A DNA stretch of 64,000 nt from an uncultured Alistipes sp. (GCA_900549685.1 UROX01000001.1:1-64000), one strand, 5' to 3'; shown: positions 34,825 to 45,190, counted from the first letter of the stretch. The notes: generated from the letters alone by a model not told the origin. A program made the numbers and translations.

Positions 34825-35841
34825 ATGAAACGCGGATGGATTCGGTATGCGGCAGTAGCTCTGTCGGCGATCGTCGTGGCGGGCGGTTATGCCGCTTTTC
34901 GATATTATCGTTCGACGGCGGTCGTTCGCGACGGGGTCGTGCTCGTGCCTACGGGCAGCGACTTCGGTCGGTTGTGCGACTCGCTCTCGGCGAGCGGACT
35001 GCTCGGCAGCGAGAAAAAATTCGAGCGACTGGCCCGGGTCCGCAAACTGGACCGGTCCGTGCGCCCCGGACGTTACGCGCTGAAAGCGGGCACGACCTAC
35101 GGCGAACTCATCGACCGGCTCCGGGCCGGCCTGCAATCGCCCGTCCGGGTGACGTTCAACAACGTGCGGACGCTCGACCGGCTCGCAGGCAGCGTTTCGC
35201 GCCGCATAGAACCCGACTCGGCCGCCCTGGCCGAAAAGCTGACCGATCCGGCGACGGCTGCGCATTACGGGTACACGCCGCAGACTTTCATGGCGATGTT
35301 CGTGCCCGACACCTACGAAATGTACTGGAACTGTTCGGCCGAAGACTTTCTCGACCGGATGAAAAAGGAATCGGACCGTTTCTGGAAAGATCGCGAGGCG
35401 AAACTCGCCCGCAGCGGCCTCTCGCGCGAAGAGGCCGTCACACTGGCCTCTATCGTCTACGAAGAGACCAAGAAAAAGGGAGAAATGCCCCGGGTGGCGG
35501 GCGTGTACATCAATCGGCTCCGACGCGGCATGCCGTTACAGGCCGATCCGACGGTCAAGTTCGCCCTGGGCGACTTTTCCATCCGCCGCGTGCTGTTCTC
35601 TCATCTCGAAGTCGATTCGCCGTACAACACCTACAAACATGCCGGACTGCCGCCCGGACCGATCTGCATGCCGTCGATTGCCGCCATCGATGCCGTGCTC
35701 GATTTCGAGGAACACGACTATCTCTATTTCTGCGCCAAAGACGACTTGTCGGGCGCCCATACGTTCGCTCGTACGCTCTCCGAGCACAATCGCAATGCGC
35801 AGGCCTACGCCCGGGCGCTGAACCGGCGGGGCATCCGCTGA
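34825..35841 (+). CDS. mltG: Endolytic murein transglycosylase MltG
   Basis: A 338-residue inner-membrane enzyme that cuts nascent glycan strands and so helps set peptidoglycan chain length. A single hydrophobic segment lies at residues 8-25. It is followed by a LysM-like region and the YceG domain with FVPDTYEMYW, the catalytic-Glu motif LASIVYEET (Glu213/Glu214), GVYINRLRRGMPLQADPTV and SPYNTYKHAGLPPGPI. The frame is open upstream through the SRP promoter region, but the start at 34825 is fixed by the membrane anchor and the -7 element. Confidence 0.93.
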   Translation: MKRGWIRYAAVALSAIVVAGGYAAFRYYRSTAVVRDGVVLVPTGSDFGRLCDSLSASGLLGSEKKFERLARVRKLDRSVRPGRYALKAGTTYGELIDRLRAGLQSPVRVTFNNVRTLDRLAGSVSRRIEPDSAALAEKLTDPATAAHYGYTPQTFMAMFVPDTYEMYWNCSAEDFLDRMKKESDRFWKDREAKLARSGLSREEAVTLASIVYEETKKKGEMPRVAGVYINRLRRGMPLQADPTVKFALGDFSIRRVLFSHLEVDSPYNTYKHAGLPPGPICMPSIAAIDAVLDFEEHDYLYFCAKDDLSGAHTFARTLSEHNRNAQAYARALNRRGIR

Positions 35842-36063
35842 CGGACTCGGCCGGAAAATCCTGCCTTCGCGACAAGGCGGAAAACGAAAGACGATTCCGT
35901 CGCAAGCGTTTTTCGGCCCAAACGGTTCCGTACTCTCGGTATATACCTCACAACGAAACGGCTGGCGTCGGCTGCTTCCGCGACCCGTCGCGGCGGCACG
36001 ATGCTCACTCCGCGGCAAGGCCGAAGATAACCGGCGCAGGTTCCTGCGGCCGAAAAAGACCGG

Positions 36064-36696
36064 CTACCGGAAATCGATGATCTCGACTCCCTTGTATTTG
36101 CTCTTGTCGAACGTGAATGTGGCGGACGAGACGGGAACGTCCGGTCTGAATTTCAGAATTTCGATTTCGATCGTATCGTCGCCCTCCATACGGTAGCTGA
36201 CCGCCACGGGCAGTCCGGTCGCCGGGTCGATATCGAGCAGAATCGAGCGGAAGCCGGCGCCGCGGTTTTTCGGCGTCAGTTCCACACGTTCGGCTTTGCG
36301 TCCAGATGCTGTAACCGTCCCTTTGTAGGAAGATTCGAAATCGCCGCTCCCGAGCCGGAAAAAACGGGGCGGGTTGGCCAGCAGCGACGGATCGTTCGGG
36401 TCGGGCGCTTCGAGCGTCGCCTCGTTATCGTCGCTGCGGTACGTATAGAGCAGTTTGCCGTTGCAGAAAAGCTCCGAATCGTTCACGTTCACATAGTAAC
36501 GGTCGCCGCTGACAACGATCCGCCCCTGCACGTCGTCGAACTGATCGGGCATGGAGGCCGTGAACGTCACCTCGTAGGACTTGTAGGAAGCTATTTTCTG
36601 CGCCAGATCGGCGACCAGCGATTTCGACCTGTCGTCGGCCCGGCCCGCCAGGCATAGCAGACTGCACAGGACGGCGAGTAAGATTCTGTTTGTCAT
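36064..36696 (-). CDS. LolA-like outer-membrane lipoprotein carrier
   Basis: A 210-residue periplasmic protein with a signal peptide (MTNRILLAVLCSLLCLAGRA). The body follows the LolA pattern: an early helix (LVADLAQKIASYKSYEVTF), repeated strands such as GRIVVSGDRYYVN, SELFCNGKLLYTYR and a C-terminal half ending in VSSATFTFDKSKYKGVEIIDFR. LolA carries lipoproteins from the inner to the outer membrane. It follows ftsK on the same strand, the common ftsK-lolA order in bacteria. The 280-base gap may hold its own promoter, for which only an imperfect TATAGTTG (36719-36726) is seen. Confidence 0.82.
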   Translation of the reverse strand: MTNRILLAVLCSLLCLAGRADDRSKSLVADLAQKIASYKSYEVTFTASMPDQFDDVQGRIVVSGDRYYVNVNDSELFCNGKLLYTYRSDDNEATLEAPDPNDPSLLANPPRFFRLGSGDFESSYKGTVTASGRKAERVELTPKNRGAGFRSILLDIDPATGLPVAVSYRMEGDDTIEIEILKFRPDVPVSSATFTFDKSKYKGVEIIDFR

Positions 36697-36976
36697 TCGA
36701 ATTCAGGCTTAGTTTCCACAACTATAACGCAAAAGGCGTGTTTTTATTGAGCCGGCAGCAAAAAGGCTCCGAGAAACGATTCCGCCATGGCATTCGCAGG
36801 CTTCAATGCTCCGGAATTTTCTGCGCACTTCGACCCCGGCCACCGTCGTCCGCGCCCCTCAGACCACATATTCCGTTTCGATTTCGATCCTCCCCTTCAA
36901 TACAGAGCAGACCCGAAAACACGGCAGCGATGCATACCGGCACACTGGAACATACGGCCGCACCCCTTTCCCCGGG

Positions 36977-39850
36977 TTACAGATCGTCGAGCGAGGAGAG
37001 TACTTTCTCCAGCGAAAGCATATCCTGAAGCAGCACCTCGCGGGGTTTGCTGCCCTCGGCCTTGCCGACCACGCCGGCCATTTCGAGCTGGTCCATGATG
37101 CGTCCCGCCCGGTTGTAACCGATCGAGAAACGGCGCTGGATGGACGAGGTGGAACCCTGCTGGTTCTGCACGACGAAACGGGCCACCTCCTCGAACATCG
37201 AATCGAGCTGCGACAGATCGCTCGTCTTGCTGCCTCCGCCCGCGTCCCCTGAGCCTTCGGGCGTATATTCGGGCAATTCATAGGCTCCGGTATAGCCGCG
37301 CTGGTTGGCGATAAATTCGGTGATGCGTTCGATTTCGGGCGTATCGACGAAGGCGCACTGTACCCGGATCAGATCGCTGCCCGTCGAGACGAGCATGTCG
37401 CCCCGGCCGATGAGCTGGTTGGCGCCCGGCTGGTCGATGATGGTCCGCGAATCGACCATCGACGTCACGCGGAACGCGATCCGAGCCGGGAAGTTGGCTT
37501 TGATGACCCCCGTGATGATGTTGGTCGTGGGTCGCTGCGTAGCGATCACCAGATGGATACCCACGGCCCGCGCCAGCTGGGCGATCCGGGCAATCGGGGT
37601 CTCGATCTCGCGTCCGGCCGTCATAATCAGGTCGGCGAACTCGTCGATGATGACGACGATATAGGGCAGGAAACGGTGTCCCTTCTGCGGGTTGAGTTTG
37701 CGGTGGATGAACTTGTCGTTGTACTCGGTGATCTTGCGCACTTCGGCTGCCCGAAGCAGGTTGTAGCGGGCATCCATCTCGATACAGATCGAGTTGAGCG
37801 TATAGATCACCTTATGCGTGTCGGTGATGATCGCGTCGTCCTCGCCGGGCATCTTGGCCAGAAAATGACGTTCGAGCTTCGAATAGAGCGTCAGCTCCAC
37901 CTTCTTCGGATCGACGAGCACCAGTTTGAGTTCCGAAGGGTGTTTCTTATAGAGCATCGAGGCGATGATCGCGTTGAGTCCGACGGACTTGCCCTGGCCC
38001 GTAGCCCCGGCCACGAGCAGGTGGGGCATCTTGGCCAGATCGATCACGAACGTCTCGTCCTGAATGGTTTTGCCCAGCACGACGGGGATGTCGTATTTCG
38101 ATTCCTGGAACTTGACGGACTTGATGACCGAATACATCGAAACGATTTTCTTGTCCTTGTTGGGCACTTCAATCCCGATGGTCCCCTTGCCGGGAATCGG
38201 AGCGATGATACGGATGCCGAGCGCCGAAAGGCTCTGGGCGATGTCGTCTTCGAGGTTCTTGATTTTCGAAATGCGGACGCCGGGCGCCTGTACGATTTCG
38301 TAGAGCGTGACCGTCGGACCGATCGTCGCCTTGATCTTGTCGATCTTGATGCCGAAATTCTCGAGCGTCTCCTTGATCCGGTTCTTGTTCTCGACGATCT
38401 CTTCGCTCGTGACGCTCACCTCGACGCTGTGGTCTTCGAGCAGCTCGACCGGCGGACGCTGGTAGGAAGAAAGGTCGAGCGTCGGATCGTAGAGCGTATT
38501 TTCGATTTCGTCTTCCGTAAGCGTCTTGTCCTCGGGAAGCCGCTCCACGGTCATATCCTGCTGCGACTCGATGTCGGCATCGCCCGGCACGCGGGCCACG
38601 AAAGCGTCTTCGGTCGGAACGGTACTCTCCTCCGTCCCGGGCAAATTCTCGCCGGAAACGGTTCCGACAGACGGACCGACGACGGAAACGGAAGATGTAG
38701 GCACCGGATCGGCAACCCTGTGCGTAAGGTCCGGTTCCGGAATATCGCGGGATGGAAGAATCGGCAGCGGAGCGGCAGGTGCCACAGGTGCGGCAGGCGT
38801 CTCGGCCGGAACCGGTTCTTCGTCGCCCCGGGCATATTGGATCATAAATCCGTCCTCGTCGGTCTCCTGCCGGGGCGGTTCCTCGGCATTGAGGTCCGTG
38901 ACGATGAAACCCGCCTCGTCGGTCTCGCTCCGGCCTTTGCGACGCTCCTCGGATTCGGACGCACGGGGAACGGGACGCGCCACACGTCCCGAATGATCGA
39001 CGACGACGAAACCTTCGTCATCGATCAATTCGCCCGGATAGAAAGGCGTATCGTCGGTCCGGTCCGAAGCGGTCCGAACCTCGAAGACATCGTCCTCATC
39101 CCGGGCGGCATCGTTCCTACGCCAGGAAGCGGGAACGGCGGGAGCCACCGCTGCCGGCACACCTTTTTTCGGGATGTCCTTAGACTCGTGCGCCATGATG
39201 CCTGCCGCAGTGGCAGACACCGCCTCGCCCATTTTCTTGCCGTTATCGACGATGCCGCGGCCCATTCGGTTGAGCATCGAAATCGTATTGCGGTTGATAT
39301 AGATCGCATACAGCACGATCGAAAGGAGCAGCAACAGTCCCGTACCGATCTTGCCCAGCACGGACGTCAGCCAGCGGGCGACCAGAATGCCCCATTCGCC
39401 TCCCAGTCCGGAACCGAAGACCTCCCAATGGTCTCCGAAAAGAAATCCCAGCGAGAGCGATCCCAAAATCATAAGAATCAACGTCAGCCGAACCGCCTTA
39501 CGCAACCGGGCAGGCCGAAAGCGCATGATGCGGAGCGAAAGAATAACCAGCACGACGGGAATGCACAGGCCGAACAGCCCGAACCATCCGCCCACGATAT
39601 TGTTCGCCAGAACGGCGCCCAATTTTCCGCCCCAGTTGCCGACTTCCTGCTCGCCGTGCGAGAAGATCCGGCTCCACAGGGCCACGTTCTGGTCGTCGCG
39701 CCAATAGATGAAAAAGGAGACGACCGACACGAGCACGAACAACGCGAAAAACAGCAGCGCAAATCCGTAGATCCACCGCTGCGTTTCGCTGAGTCCCTTG
39801 ACGGGCGGTTGCGCGGCGCCTTGTGCCGCCGTTTTCTTTTTCGTTGCCAT
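36977..39850 (-). CDS. ftsK: DNA translocase FtsK/SpoIIIE
   Basis: A 957-residue septal DNA pump that clears chromosome ends and activates XerCD. The N-terminal ~210 residues contain four membrane segments. A variable acidic, proline-rich linker spans about 220-440. The motor follows with Walker A GATGQGKS at residues 615-622 and Walker B IVVIIDEFADLI. The C-terminal ~70 residues are a gamma winged-helix domain (SIQRRFSIGYNRAGRIMDQLE), which reads KOPS-type sequences. A purine-rich AAGGAGCAAGG just before the ATG is one of the few Shine-Dalgarno-like sites in the window. It lies downstream of murI. Confidence 0.96.
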   Translation of the reverse strand: MATKKKTAAQGAAQPPVKGLSETQRWIYGFALLFFALFVLVSVVSFFIYWRDDQNVALWSRIFSHGEQEVGNWGGKLGAVLANNIVGGWFGLFGLCIPVVLVILSLRIMRFRPARLRKAVRLTLILMILGSLSLGFLFGDHWEVFGSGLGGEWGILVARWLTSVLGKIGTGLLLLLSIVLYAIYINRNTISMLNRMGRGIVDNGKKMGEAVSATAAGIMAHESKDIPKKGVPAAVAPAVPASWRRNDAARDEDDVFEVRTASDRTDDTPFYPGELIDDEGFVVVDHSGRVARPVPRASESEERRKGRSETDEAGFIVTDLNAEEPPRQETDEDGFMIQYARGDEEPVPAETPAAPVAPAAPLPILPSRDIPEPDLTHRVADPVPTSSVSVVGPSVGTVSGENLPGTEESTVPTEDAFVARVPGDADIESQQDMTVERLPEDKTLTEDEIENTLYDPTLDLSSYQRPPVELLEDHSVEVSVTSEEIVENKNRIKETLENFGIKIDKIKATIGPTVTLYEIVQAPGVRISKIKNLEDDIAQSLSALGIRIIAPIPGKGTIGIEVPNKDKKIVSMYSVIKSVKFQESKYDIPVVLGKTIQDETFVIDLAKMPHLLVAGATGQGKSVGLNAIIASMLYKKHPSELKLVLVDPKKVELTLYSKLERHFLAKMPGEDDAIITDTHKVIYTLNSICIEMDARYNLLRAAEVRKITEYNDKFIHRKLNPQKGHRFLPYIVVIIDEFADLIMTAGREIETPIARIAQLARAVGIHLVIATQRPTTNIITGVIKANFPARIAFRVTSMVDSRTIIDQPGANQLIGRGDMLVSTGSDLIRVQCAFVDTPEIERITEFIANQRGYTGAYELPEYTPEGSGDAGGGSKTSDLSQLDSMFEEVARFVVQNQQGSTSSIQRRFSIGYNRAGRIMDQLEMAGVVGKAEGSKPREVLLQDMLSLEKVLSSLDDL

Positions 39851-39919
39851 TCGTTTACCTTGCTCCTTGTATCCCTTTTCTCGTTCGTCGTTCTATAACG
39901 TCCCGGCAGCACGGAACCG

Positions 39920-40705
39920 CTATCCGAAATCCGCCGTCGCGGCCTCGTCGCTTTTGGCGATCAACTTATTCAGATACGCCTCGTCGGCGCTGGACATGAA
40001 CTCGTACCGCGGCTTGCGGTCTGTCTCCGAGGCGAGTCCCAACTCATGGAGCAGCGTCTCGGTATGCCGCTCGACGGCGGCGGCGGGATTGACCAGTTCG
40101 ATGTCCCGGTCGCCGATCACCCGCCGCATCGCAGCAACGAGGAACGGATAGTGCGTACATCCGAGGACGATGCGGTCCGCTCCGGCCTCGATCATCGGTT
40201 CGAGCTGCCGCCGGACCGTCTCCAGCGCCTCTTCGCTGTCCTCCCTATTGCTTTCGACCAGTTCGACGAAACCTTCGCCGACCCGGGAGAGAATCCGTAC
40301 CCGGTCGGCATATCGCTGCGAGGTTTTGCGGAACAGACGTCCTTTCAGCGTCGCGGCCGTAGCCAGAATACCGATCACCCCGCTGCGCGAGGAGAGCGCC
40401 GCCGGCTTGACGGCAGGCTCCAACCCCACGAACGGAATCGGGTAGGTCGCACGCAGGTGGTCGATCGTCATGGCCGTCGCCGCATTGCAGGCCACGACGA
40501 TCAGTTTCACGCCCCGGCCGAGCAATCGCCGTACGGCGAAATCGACATGTTCCCGAACCTCTTCGGGACTTTTGTCGCCGTAGGGGCAATTCTTTCCGTC
40601 ACCGTAATAGATCAACGATTCGGCAGGCAGCTTCCGGCGCAGTTCGCTCCAGACGGTCAGCCCTCCGAGGCCCGAATCGAATACTCCTATCGGCGCGTCG
40701 TTCAT
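39920..40705 (-). CDS. murI: Glutamate racemase
   Basis: A 261-residue cofactor-independent racemase supplying D-glutamate for peptidoglycan. The two catalytic cysteines lie in VACNAATAM and LGCTHYPFL; the N-terminal IGVFDSGLGGLTV and YYGDGKNCPYGDKS are also diagnostic. The first cysteine motif reads CNAA where many family members have CNTA, a conservative change I have also met in related phyla. The start at 40705 (MNDAPIGVFD) is the only one that gives the family N-terminus. It starts 11 bases after the purL stop. Confidence 0.95.
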   Translation of the reverse strand: MNDAPIGVFDSGLGGLTVWSELRRKLPAESLIYYGDGKNCPYGDKSPEEVREHVDFAVRRLLGRGVKLIVVACNAATAMTIDHLRATYPIPFVGLEPAVKPAALSSRSGVIGILATAATLKGRLFRKTSQRYADRVRILSRVGEGFVELVESNREDSEEALETVRRQLEPMIEAGADRIVLGCTHYPFLVAAMRRVIGDRDIELVNPAAAVERHTETLLHELGLASETDRKPRYEFMSSADEAYLNKLIAKSDEAATADFG

Positions 40706-40716
40706 ATCGTTACGTT

Positions 40717-43700
40717 TTACTTCTGCGTTTTGCTTTCGATCCAGCGACGCGCGTTCACGAAGGCTTCGATCCACGGAGTGACTTCGTCCGCGGTGCGGTC
40801 TTCGGGATAGTAGGCCCAGTTCCACGGACGCAGCGAGCGTTCGAGGTGAGGCATGATCGCCAGATGACGTCCGTCTTCCGAACAGATCGCCGCCGCGTTG
40901 TAATCGCTGCCGTTGGGGTTGGCCGGATACTCGCCGTACAGATAACGGACGGGAATATGATAGCGGCTTTCCTCGTAGGGCAGGCTGAACTTGCCTTCGC
41001 CGTGAGCGACCCAGATACCGAGCTTGCAGCCCGACAGCGACGAGAGCATCACCGAGCGGTTCTCCTCGATGGTTACGCCGACGAACGTCGATTCGAACTT
41101 ATGGCTGTCGTTATGCAGCATGCGGGGTTTCTGTTCGTGGTCGGGCGTGATGAGTCCCAGTTCCACCATCAGCTGGCAACCGTTGCAGACGCCCAGCGAC
41201 AGCGTGTCGGGACGGGCGAAGAAGCGGTCGAGCGCCTGCTTGGCTTTCTCGTTGTAGAGGAACGCTCCGGCCCATCCTTTGGCCGACCCCAGCACGTCGG
41301 AGTTCGAGAAACCGCCGGGGAAGACCACCATGTTCACGTCTTCGAGCGTCTCGCGGCCCGAGATCAGGTCGGTCATGTGCACGTCCTTGACATCCATACC
41401 GGCAAGATACATGCACCATGCCATTTCGCGGTCGCTGTTGATCCCTTTTTCGCGGATGATGGCCGCCCGGATGCCCGTCGGCTTGCGTCGGCTGGCTTCC
41501 AGCCCCCACTGCGACAGCTTGCCCGTGAAGTTTTCGGGGAAACGGTACTGCAATTCCTGTTTCTTATAGTTGGCGAAACGCTCCGAGGCTTTCTGCGGGC
41601 CGCTCTGCCGACGATCGAGCAGGTAGGAGGTTTTGAACCACGTATCGCGCAGATCGTCGATCAGCAGCTTCATCTCCAGTCCGTTGTGGGTAAACACAAA
41701 GCGGCGGTCAGTGTTCGTATCGCCGATCACGTAGGCATCGACCCCGGCGAACTTGAGGTCCTGGCAGACCTGTACGCCGTCTTCGACCTGAAGCACGAGG
41801 GCCGGTTTTTCGCTGAAGAGCACCTTCACGGTGTCGCTCTCGCCCAACGCCGCGAAGCTGAGATCCATACCGCTGCAATTGTCGGCGAAGGTCATTTCGA
41901 GCAGGGCCGTGATGAGACCGCCGGCCGAGACGTCGTGTCCGGCCAACACCTTGCCCTCGCGCACGAGCGTCTGCACGGCGGCGAAAGCACGGGCGAAATA
42001 GTCGGCCGACTCGACGACGGGCACGTCCGATCCGACGCTGCCCACGCTCTGGGCGAAGCTGCTGCCGCCCAATGCGAACGGACTACGGCTCATATCGACA
42101 TAGACGAGCTGGCTCGGACGGTGTTTCAGCGCGGGCGACACCGCACCTCTGACATCGGACACTTCGGCCGCGGAGGTGATGATGACCGTTCCCGGCGCGT
42201 AAACCAGTTCGCCGTCCTTGTATTTCTGCGTCATCGACAGCGAGTCCTTGCCCGTGGGAATATTGATGCCCAATGCCACGGCATAGTCGCTGGCGGCCTG
42301 CACGGCGGCATAGAGCCGTGCGTCCTCGCCCTCGTTCTTGCAGGGCCACATCCAGTTGGCACTGAGCGAGACGGAACCCAGTCCGCCGTCGATCGGAGCC
42401 AGCACGATGTTGGTCAGCGACTCGGTGATGGCCAGTACCGATCCTTTGGCAGGATCAGCCAGCGCGGCGGCGGGAGCATGGCCCAGCGCCGTGGCGATAC
42501 CGTGCCGGCCCTGATAGTCCAGCGCCACGACGGCACAGTCGTTGAGCGGAAGCTGGATGCTGCCGGCGGTCTGCTGCATGGCGACTCGGCCTGTCACCGA
42601 GCGGTCCACTTTGTTGGTCAGCCAGTCCTTGCAGGCCACGGCTTCGATCTGGAGCACATTCTCGATGTATTTCATCAGGTTACCCGCACTATATTGCGGT
42701 TCGGCGAACGTCTCTGCGACCGTATGGTCGGTGAGCACCGTGCGCGGCGCCTTGCCGAACATGTCTTCGAGTTTGAGGTCGATGGGTTTCTCGCCCGTCT
42801 TGTTATCGACGAACGTGAACTGCATGTCGCCCGTAGCCTCGCCGATCTCGTAGAACGGAGCGCGTTCGCGTTCGGCGATGCGGCGCAGCTTATCGACATT
42901 CTCCTGTTTGACGACGAGTCCCATGCGTTCCTGCGACTCGTTGCCGACGATTTCCTTGGCGCTGAGGGTCGGATCGCCGATCGGGAGACGGTCCATGTCA
43001 ATGCGGCCGCCGGTGGCTTCCACCAGCTCGCTCAGGCAGTTCAGATGGCCGCCCGCACCGTGGTCGTGGATCGAGATGATCGGATTGATCGCCTCCTCGG
43101 AAATGGCCCGGATCGCGTTGTAGGCTCTCTTCTGCATTTCGGGATTCGACCGCTGCACGGCGTTCAGCTCGATGGCTCCGGCATATTCGCCGGTAGCGAC
43201 CGACGACACGGCACCGCCGCCCATACCGATGCGATAGTTGTCGCCCCCGAGCAGCACGACCTTGTCGCCGGCTTCGGGTTCGTCCTTGAGGCTGTCCTGC
43301 TTGCGGCCGTAGCCGATACCGCCGGCCTGCATGATGACCTTGTCGAAGCCGTATTTCTTACCGTTCTCGAAATGTTCGAACGTCTGGAGACTGCCGCAGA
43401 TGAGCGGCTGGCCGAACTTGTTGCCGAAGTCCGAAGCGCCGTTCGACGCCTTGATGAGGATGTCCTCGGGCGTCTGGTAAAGCCACTGGCGCGGCTCGGT
43501 GTGCTTTTCCCACTCGCGGCCGCCGTCCAGACGCGGATAGGCGGTCATGTACACGGCCGTACCCGCCACGGGGAACGCACCCTTGCCGCCCGCGATACGG
43601 TCGCGGATCTCGCCGCCGGTACCGGTAGCCGCACCGTTGAAGGGTTCCACGGTCGTGGGGAAGTTATGGGTTTCGGCCTTGACCGAAATGACGCTCTCGA

Positions 43701-44409
43701 AATCTTCGACGGCGAAATAGTCGGGCGCATCGTGCGTGACGGGCGCGAACTGTTCCACGACGGGCCCCTGCAGGAAAGCGCAGTTGTCCTTATAGGCCGA
43801 AACCACGCGGCCGGGATGTTCGTTGGTCGTCCGTTTGATGAGACCGAAAAGGGTAGTGCCTTTTTCCTCGCCGTCGATGACGAACTTGCCGTTGAAAATC
43901 TTGTGGCGGCAGTGCTCCGAATTGACCTGCGAGAATCCGAAGACTTCGCTGTCGGTCAGCTTACGGCCGATGCGGCGGCTCACGCTTTCCAGATAAGCGA
44001 TCTCGTCTGCGCTCAACGCCAGTCCCTCCTGCTTGTCGTATGCGGCCAGATCGTCGATATAGATCACCGGATCGGGCTTTTTGCTGATCGTGTAGACCTG
44101 CTGGTCGATCGTGTGATACTTTCTGCGGAGCATCGGGTCGAAAGAGACGTCCTCGCTCCGGGCTTCGACGAACTCCTCGATGCGCCGAATGCCTTTCAGT
44201 CCCATGTTCTGGGTGATTTCGACGGCATTGGTACTCCACGGAGTAATCATTTCGCGCCGGGGGCCGATGAAAATCCCGGTCAGCGTCTCCTCTTCGATGC
44301 GGTCGGCTCCGCCGAAAAGCCATTCCAGACGGGCGATTTCCTCCGCCGAGAGTTCCGCTTCCGCCTGTACGGCATAGACAATGTCGTCTTTCTTAAAAAA
44401 AAGTATCAT
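40717..44409 (-). CDS. purL: Phosphoribosylformylglycinamidine synthase, single-chain PurL
   Basis: A 1230-residue purine enzyme converting FGAR, glutamine and ATP to FGAM. This is the long Gram-negative form in which synthase and glutaminase are one chain. SQVNSEHCRHKIF, KAETHNFPTTVEPFNGAATG and GMGGGAVSS mark the synthase domain. The last ~250 residues are a class I glutamine amidotransferase with nucleophile Cys1075 in LGVCNGCQLM and the PHLERS motif near the end. Length fits Bacteroidetes PurL. It stands between a DUF3298 gene (43 bases upstream) and murI (11 bases downstream). Confidence 0.97.
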   Translation of the reverse strand: MILFFKKDDIVYAVQAEAELSAEEIARLEWLFGGADRIEEETLTGIFIGPRREMITPWSTNAVEITQNMGLKGIRRIEEFVEARSEDVSFDPMLRRKYHTIDQQVYTISKKPDPVIYIDDLAAYDKQEGLALSADEIAYLESVSRRIGRKLTDSEVFGFSQVNSEHCRHKIFNGKFVIDGEEKGTTLFGLIKRTTNEHPGRVVSAYKDNCAFLQGPVVEQFAPVTHDAPDYFAVEDFESVISVKAETHNFPTTVEPFNGAATGTGGEIRDRIAGGKGAFPVAGTAVYMTAYPRLDGGREWEKHTEPRQWLYQTPEDILIKASNGASDFGNKFGQPLICGSLQTFEHFENGKKYGFDKVIMQAGGIGYGRKQDSLKDEPEAGDKVVLLGGDNYRIGMGGGAVSSVATGEYAGAIELNAVQRSNPEMQKRAYNAIRAISEEAINPIISIHDHGAGGHLNCLSELVEATGGRIDMDRLPIGDPTLSAKEIVGNESQERMGLVVKQENVDKLRRIAERERAPFYEIGEATGDMQFTFVDNKTGEKPIDLKLEDMFGKAPRTVLTDHTVAETFAEPQYSAGNLMKYIENVLQIEAVACKDWLTNKVDRSVTGRVAMQQTAGSIQLPLNDCAVVALDYQGRHGIATALGHAPAAALADPAKGSVLAITESLTNIVLAPIDGGLGSVSLSANWMWPCKNEGEDARLYAAVQAASDYAVALGINIPTGKDSLSMTQKYKDGELVYAPGTVIITSAAEVSDVRGAVSPALKHRPSQLVYVDMSRSPFALGGSSFAQSVGSVGSDVPVVESADYFARAFAAVQTLVREGKVLAGHDVSAGGLITALLEMTFADNCSGMDLSFAALGESDTVKVLFSEKPALVLQVEDGVQVCQDLKFAGVDAYVIGDTNTDRRFVFTHNGLEMKLLIDDLRDTWFKTSYLLDRRQSGPQKASERFANYKKQELQYRFPENFTGKLSQWGLEASRRKPTGIRAAIIREKGINSDREMAWCMYLAGMDVKDVHMTDLISGRETLEDVNMVVFPGGFSNSDVLGSAKGWAGAFLYNEKAKQALDRFFARPDTLSLGVCNGCQLMVELGLITPDHEQKPRMLHNDSHKFESTFVGVTIEENRSVMLSSLSGCKLGIWVAHGEGKFSLPYEESRYHIPVRYLYGEYPANPNGSDYNAAAICSEDGRHLAIMPHLERSLRPWNWAYYPEDRTADEVTPWIEAFVNARRWIESKTQK

Positions 44410-44452
44410 CGCAAATATCGGTTAAATTTTTTCGTTGTTTTCATCTGCACCC

Positions 44453-45190
44453 TTACCGGCGGGCTATCCGTCTGAGCAACGGCTCGGCTTCGTCGTAAGG
44501 AATGCGGTATTCCATATCTCCGAACGCATACGGCGCGACCCGGTAAGGATCGTAACGCATCGTGACGCCGGAACTGTCGATACCTATATTACGGGGCAAA
44601 GGTAAACGATCCGGTGCAACTAACAAAACGTCCCCGGAAAGTCCCCTGTCGAAAAGCATTTTTTCGAACGCGGCCCGGTTGAGCGCCTTCAGACGGACCG
44701 TATCGGCGAACAGATCGGCCGGCCCTATCCGCCGACCGTCGCGCAGATCGAAATTCAGAATCCCGACCCGGAAATCGCCGTGCGCCCCGCCCGTCAGCAA
44801 ATAGGTTTCGAGCCGGACCGAAGCCACGCGGCCGCAAATGCTCACCCGCCCGTTCGCCCTCAGGTCGTAAGGCGTCGAAGACGTGTAGAGCGAATCGCTC
44901 CGCCGGAGCCTCAGCAGCGAATCGACCGCATCGGCCAGCGACATGCTGTCGGCCGTCCCTTCGATACCGAATACCGAATGGAGATAGGTCTCTATCGCCC
45001 GGTTGATGGAGTCCGCCGCAGCACCGCCCACGGCCTGCGGATAGGCGATCTCCATATAATCGCTCCCCGAAACATAGGACGAACGGAGCAGCGAGCGGTA
45101 TTCCCACCCGACGTCCGGACGCCCGCATCCTCCGAGCAACAGGGCGAGGACAGTCCCGATGACGAATCGTTTACCCGCAGTGTTTTTCAT
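44453..45190 (-). CDS. Lipoprotein with DUF3298/RsiV-like domain
   Basis: A 245-residue exported protein with lipobox LLGGC (Cys22). The body has AYPQAVGGAAADSINRAI, then a conserved-looking ETYLLTGGAHGDFRVGILNFDLRDG followed by RIGPADLF. That is the pattern of the DUF4163-DUF3298 pair found in RsiV and many Bacteroidetes lipoproteins. RsiV binds lysozyme, but that role cannot be assumed here because no sigma factor is nearby. Its start overlaps the end of aroK by 4 bases, so translation is probably coupled. Confidence 0.75.
   Translation of the reverse strand: MKNTAGKRFVIGTVLALLLGGCGRPDVGWEYRSLLRSSYVSGSDYMEIAYPQAVGGAAADSINRAIETYLHSVFGIEGTADSMSLADAVDSLLRLRRSDSLYTSSTPYDLRANGRVSICGRVASVRLETYLLTGGAHGDFRVGILNFDLRDGRRIGPADLFADTVRLKALNRAAFEKMLFDRGLSGDVLLVAPDRLPLPRNIGIDSSGVTMRYDPYRVAPYAFGDMEYRIPYDEAEPLLRRIARR

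Noticed and set aside
40846..44475. A 1209-codon plus-strand frame opposite purL
   Set aside because: Antisense shadow of purL with the same biased composition. Similar frames opposite ftsK (37553-39898), parC (46030-48660) and parE (48380-50137) were rejected for the same reason.
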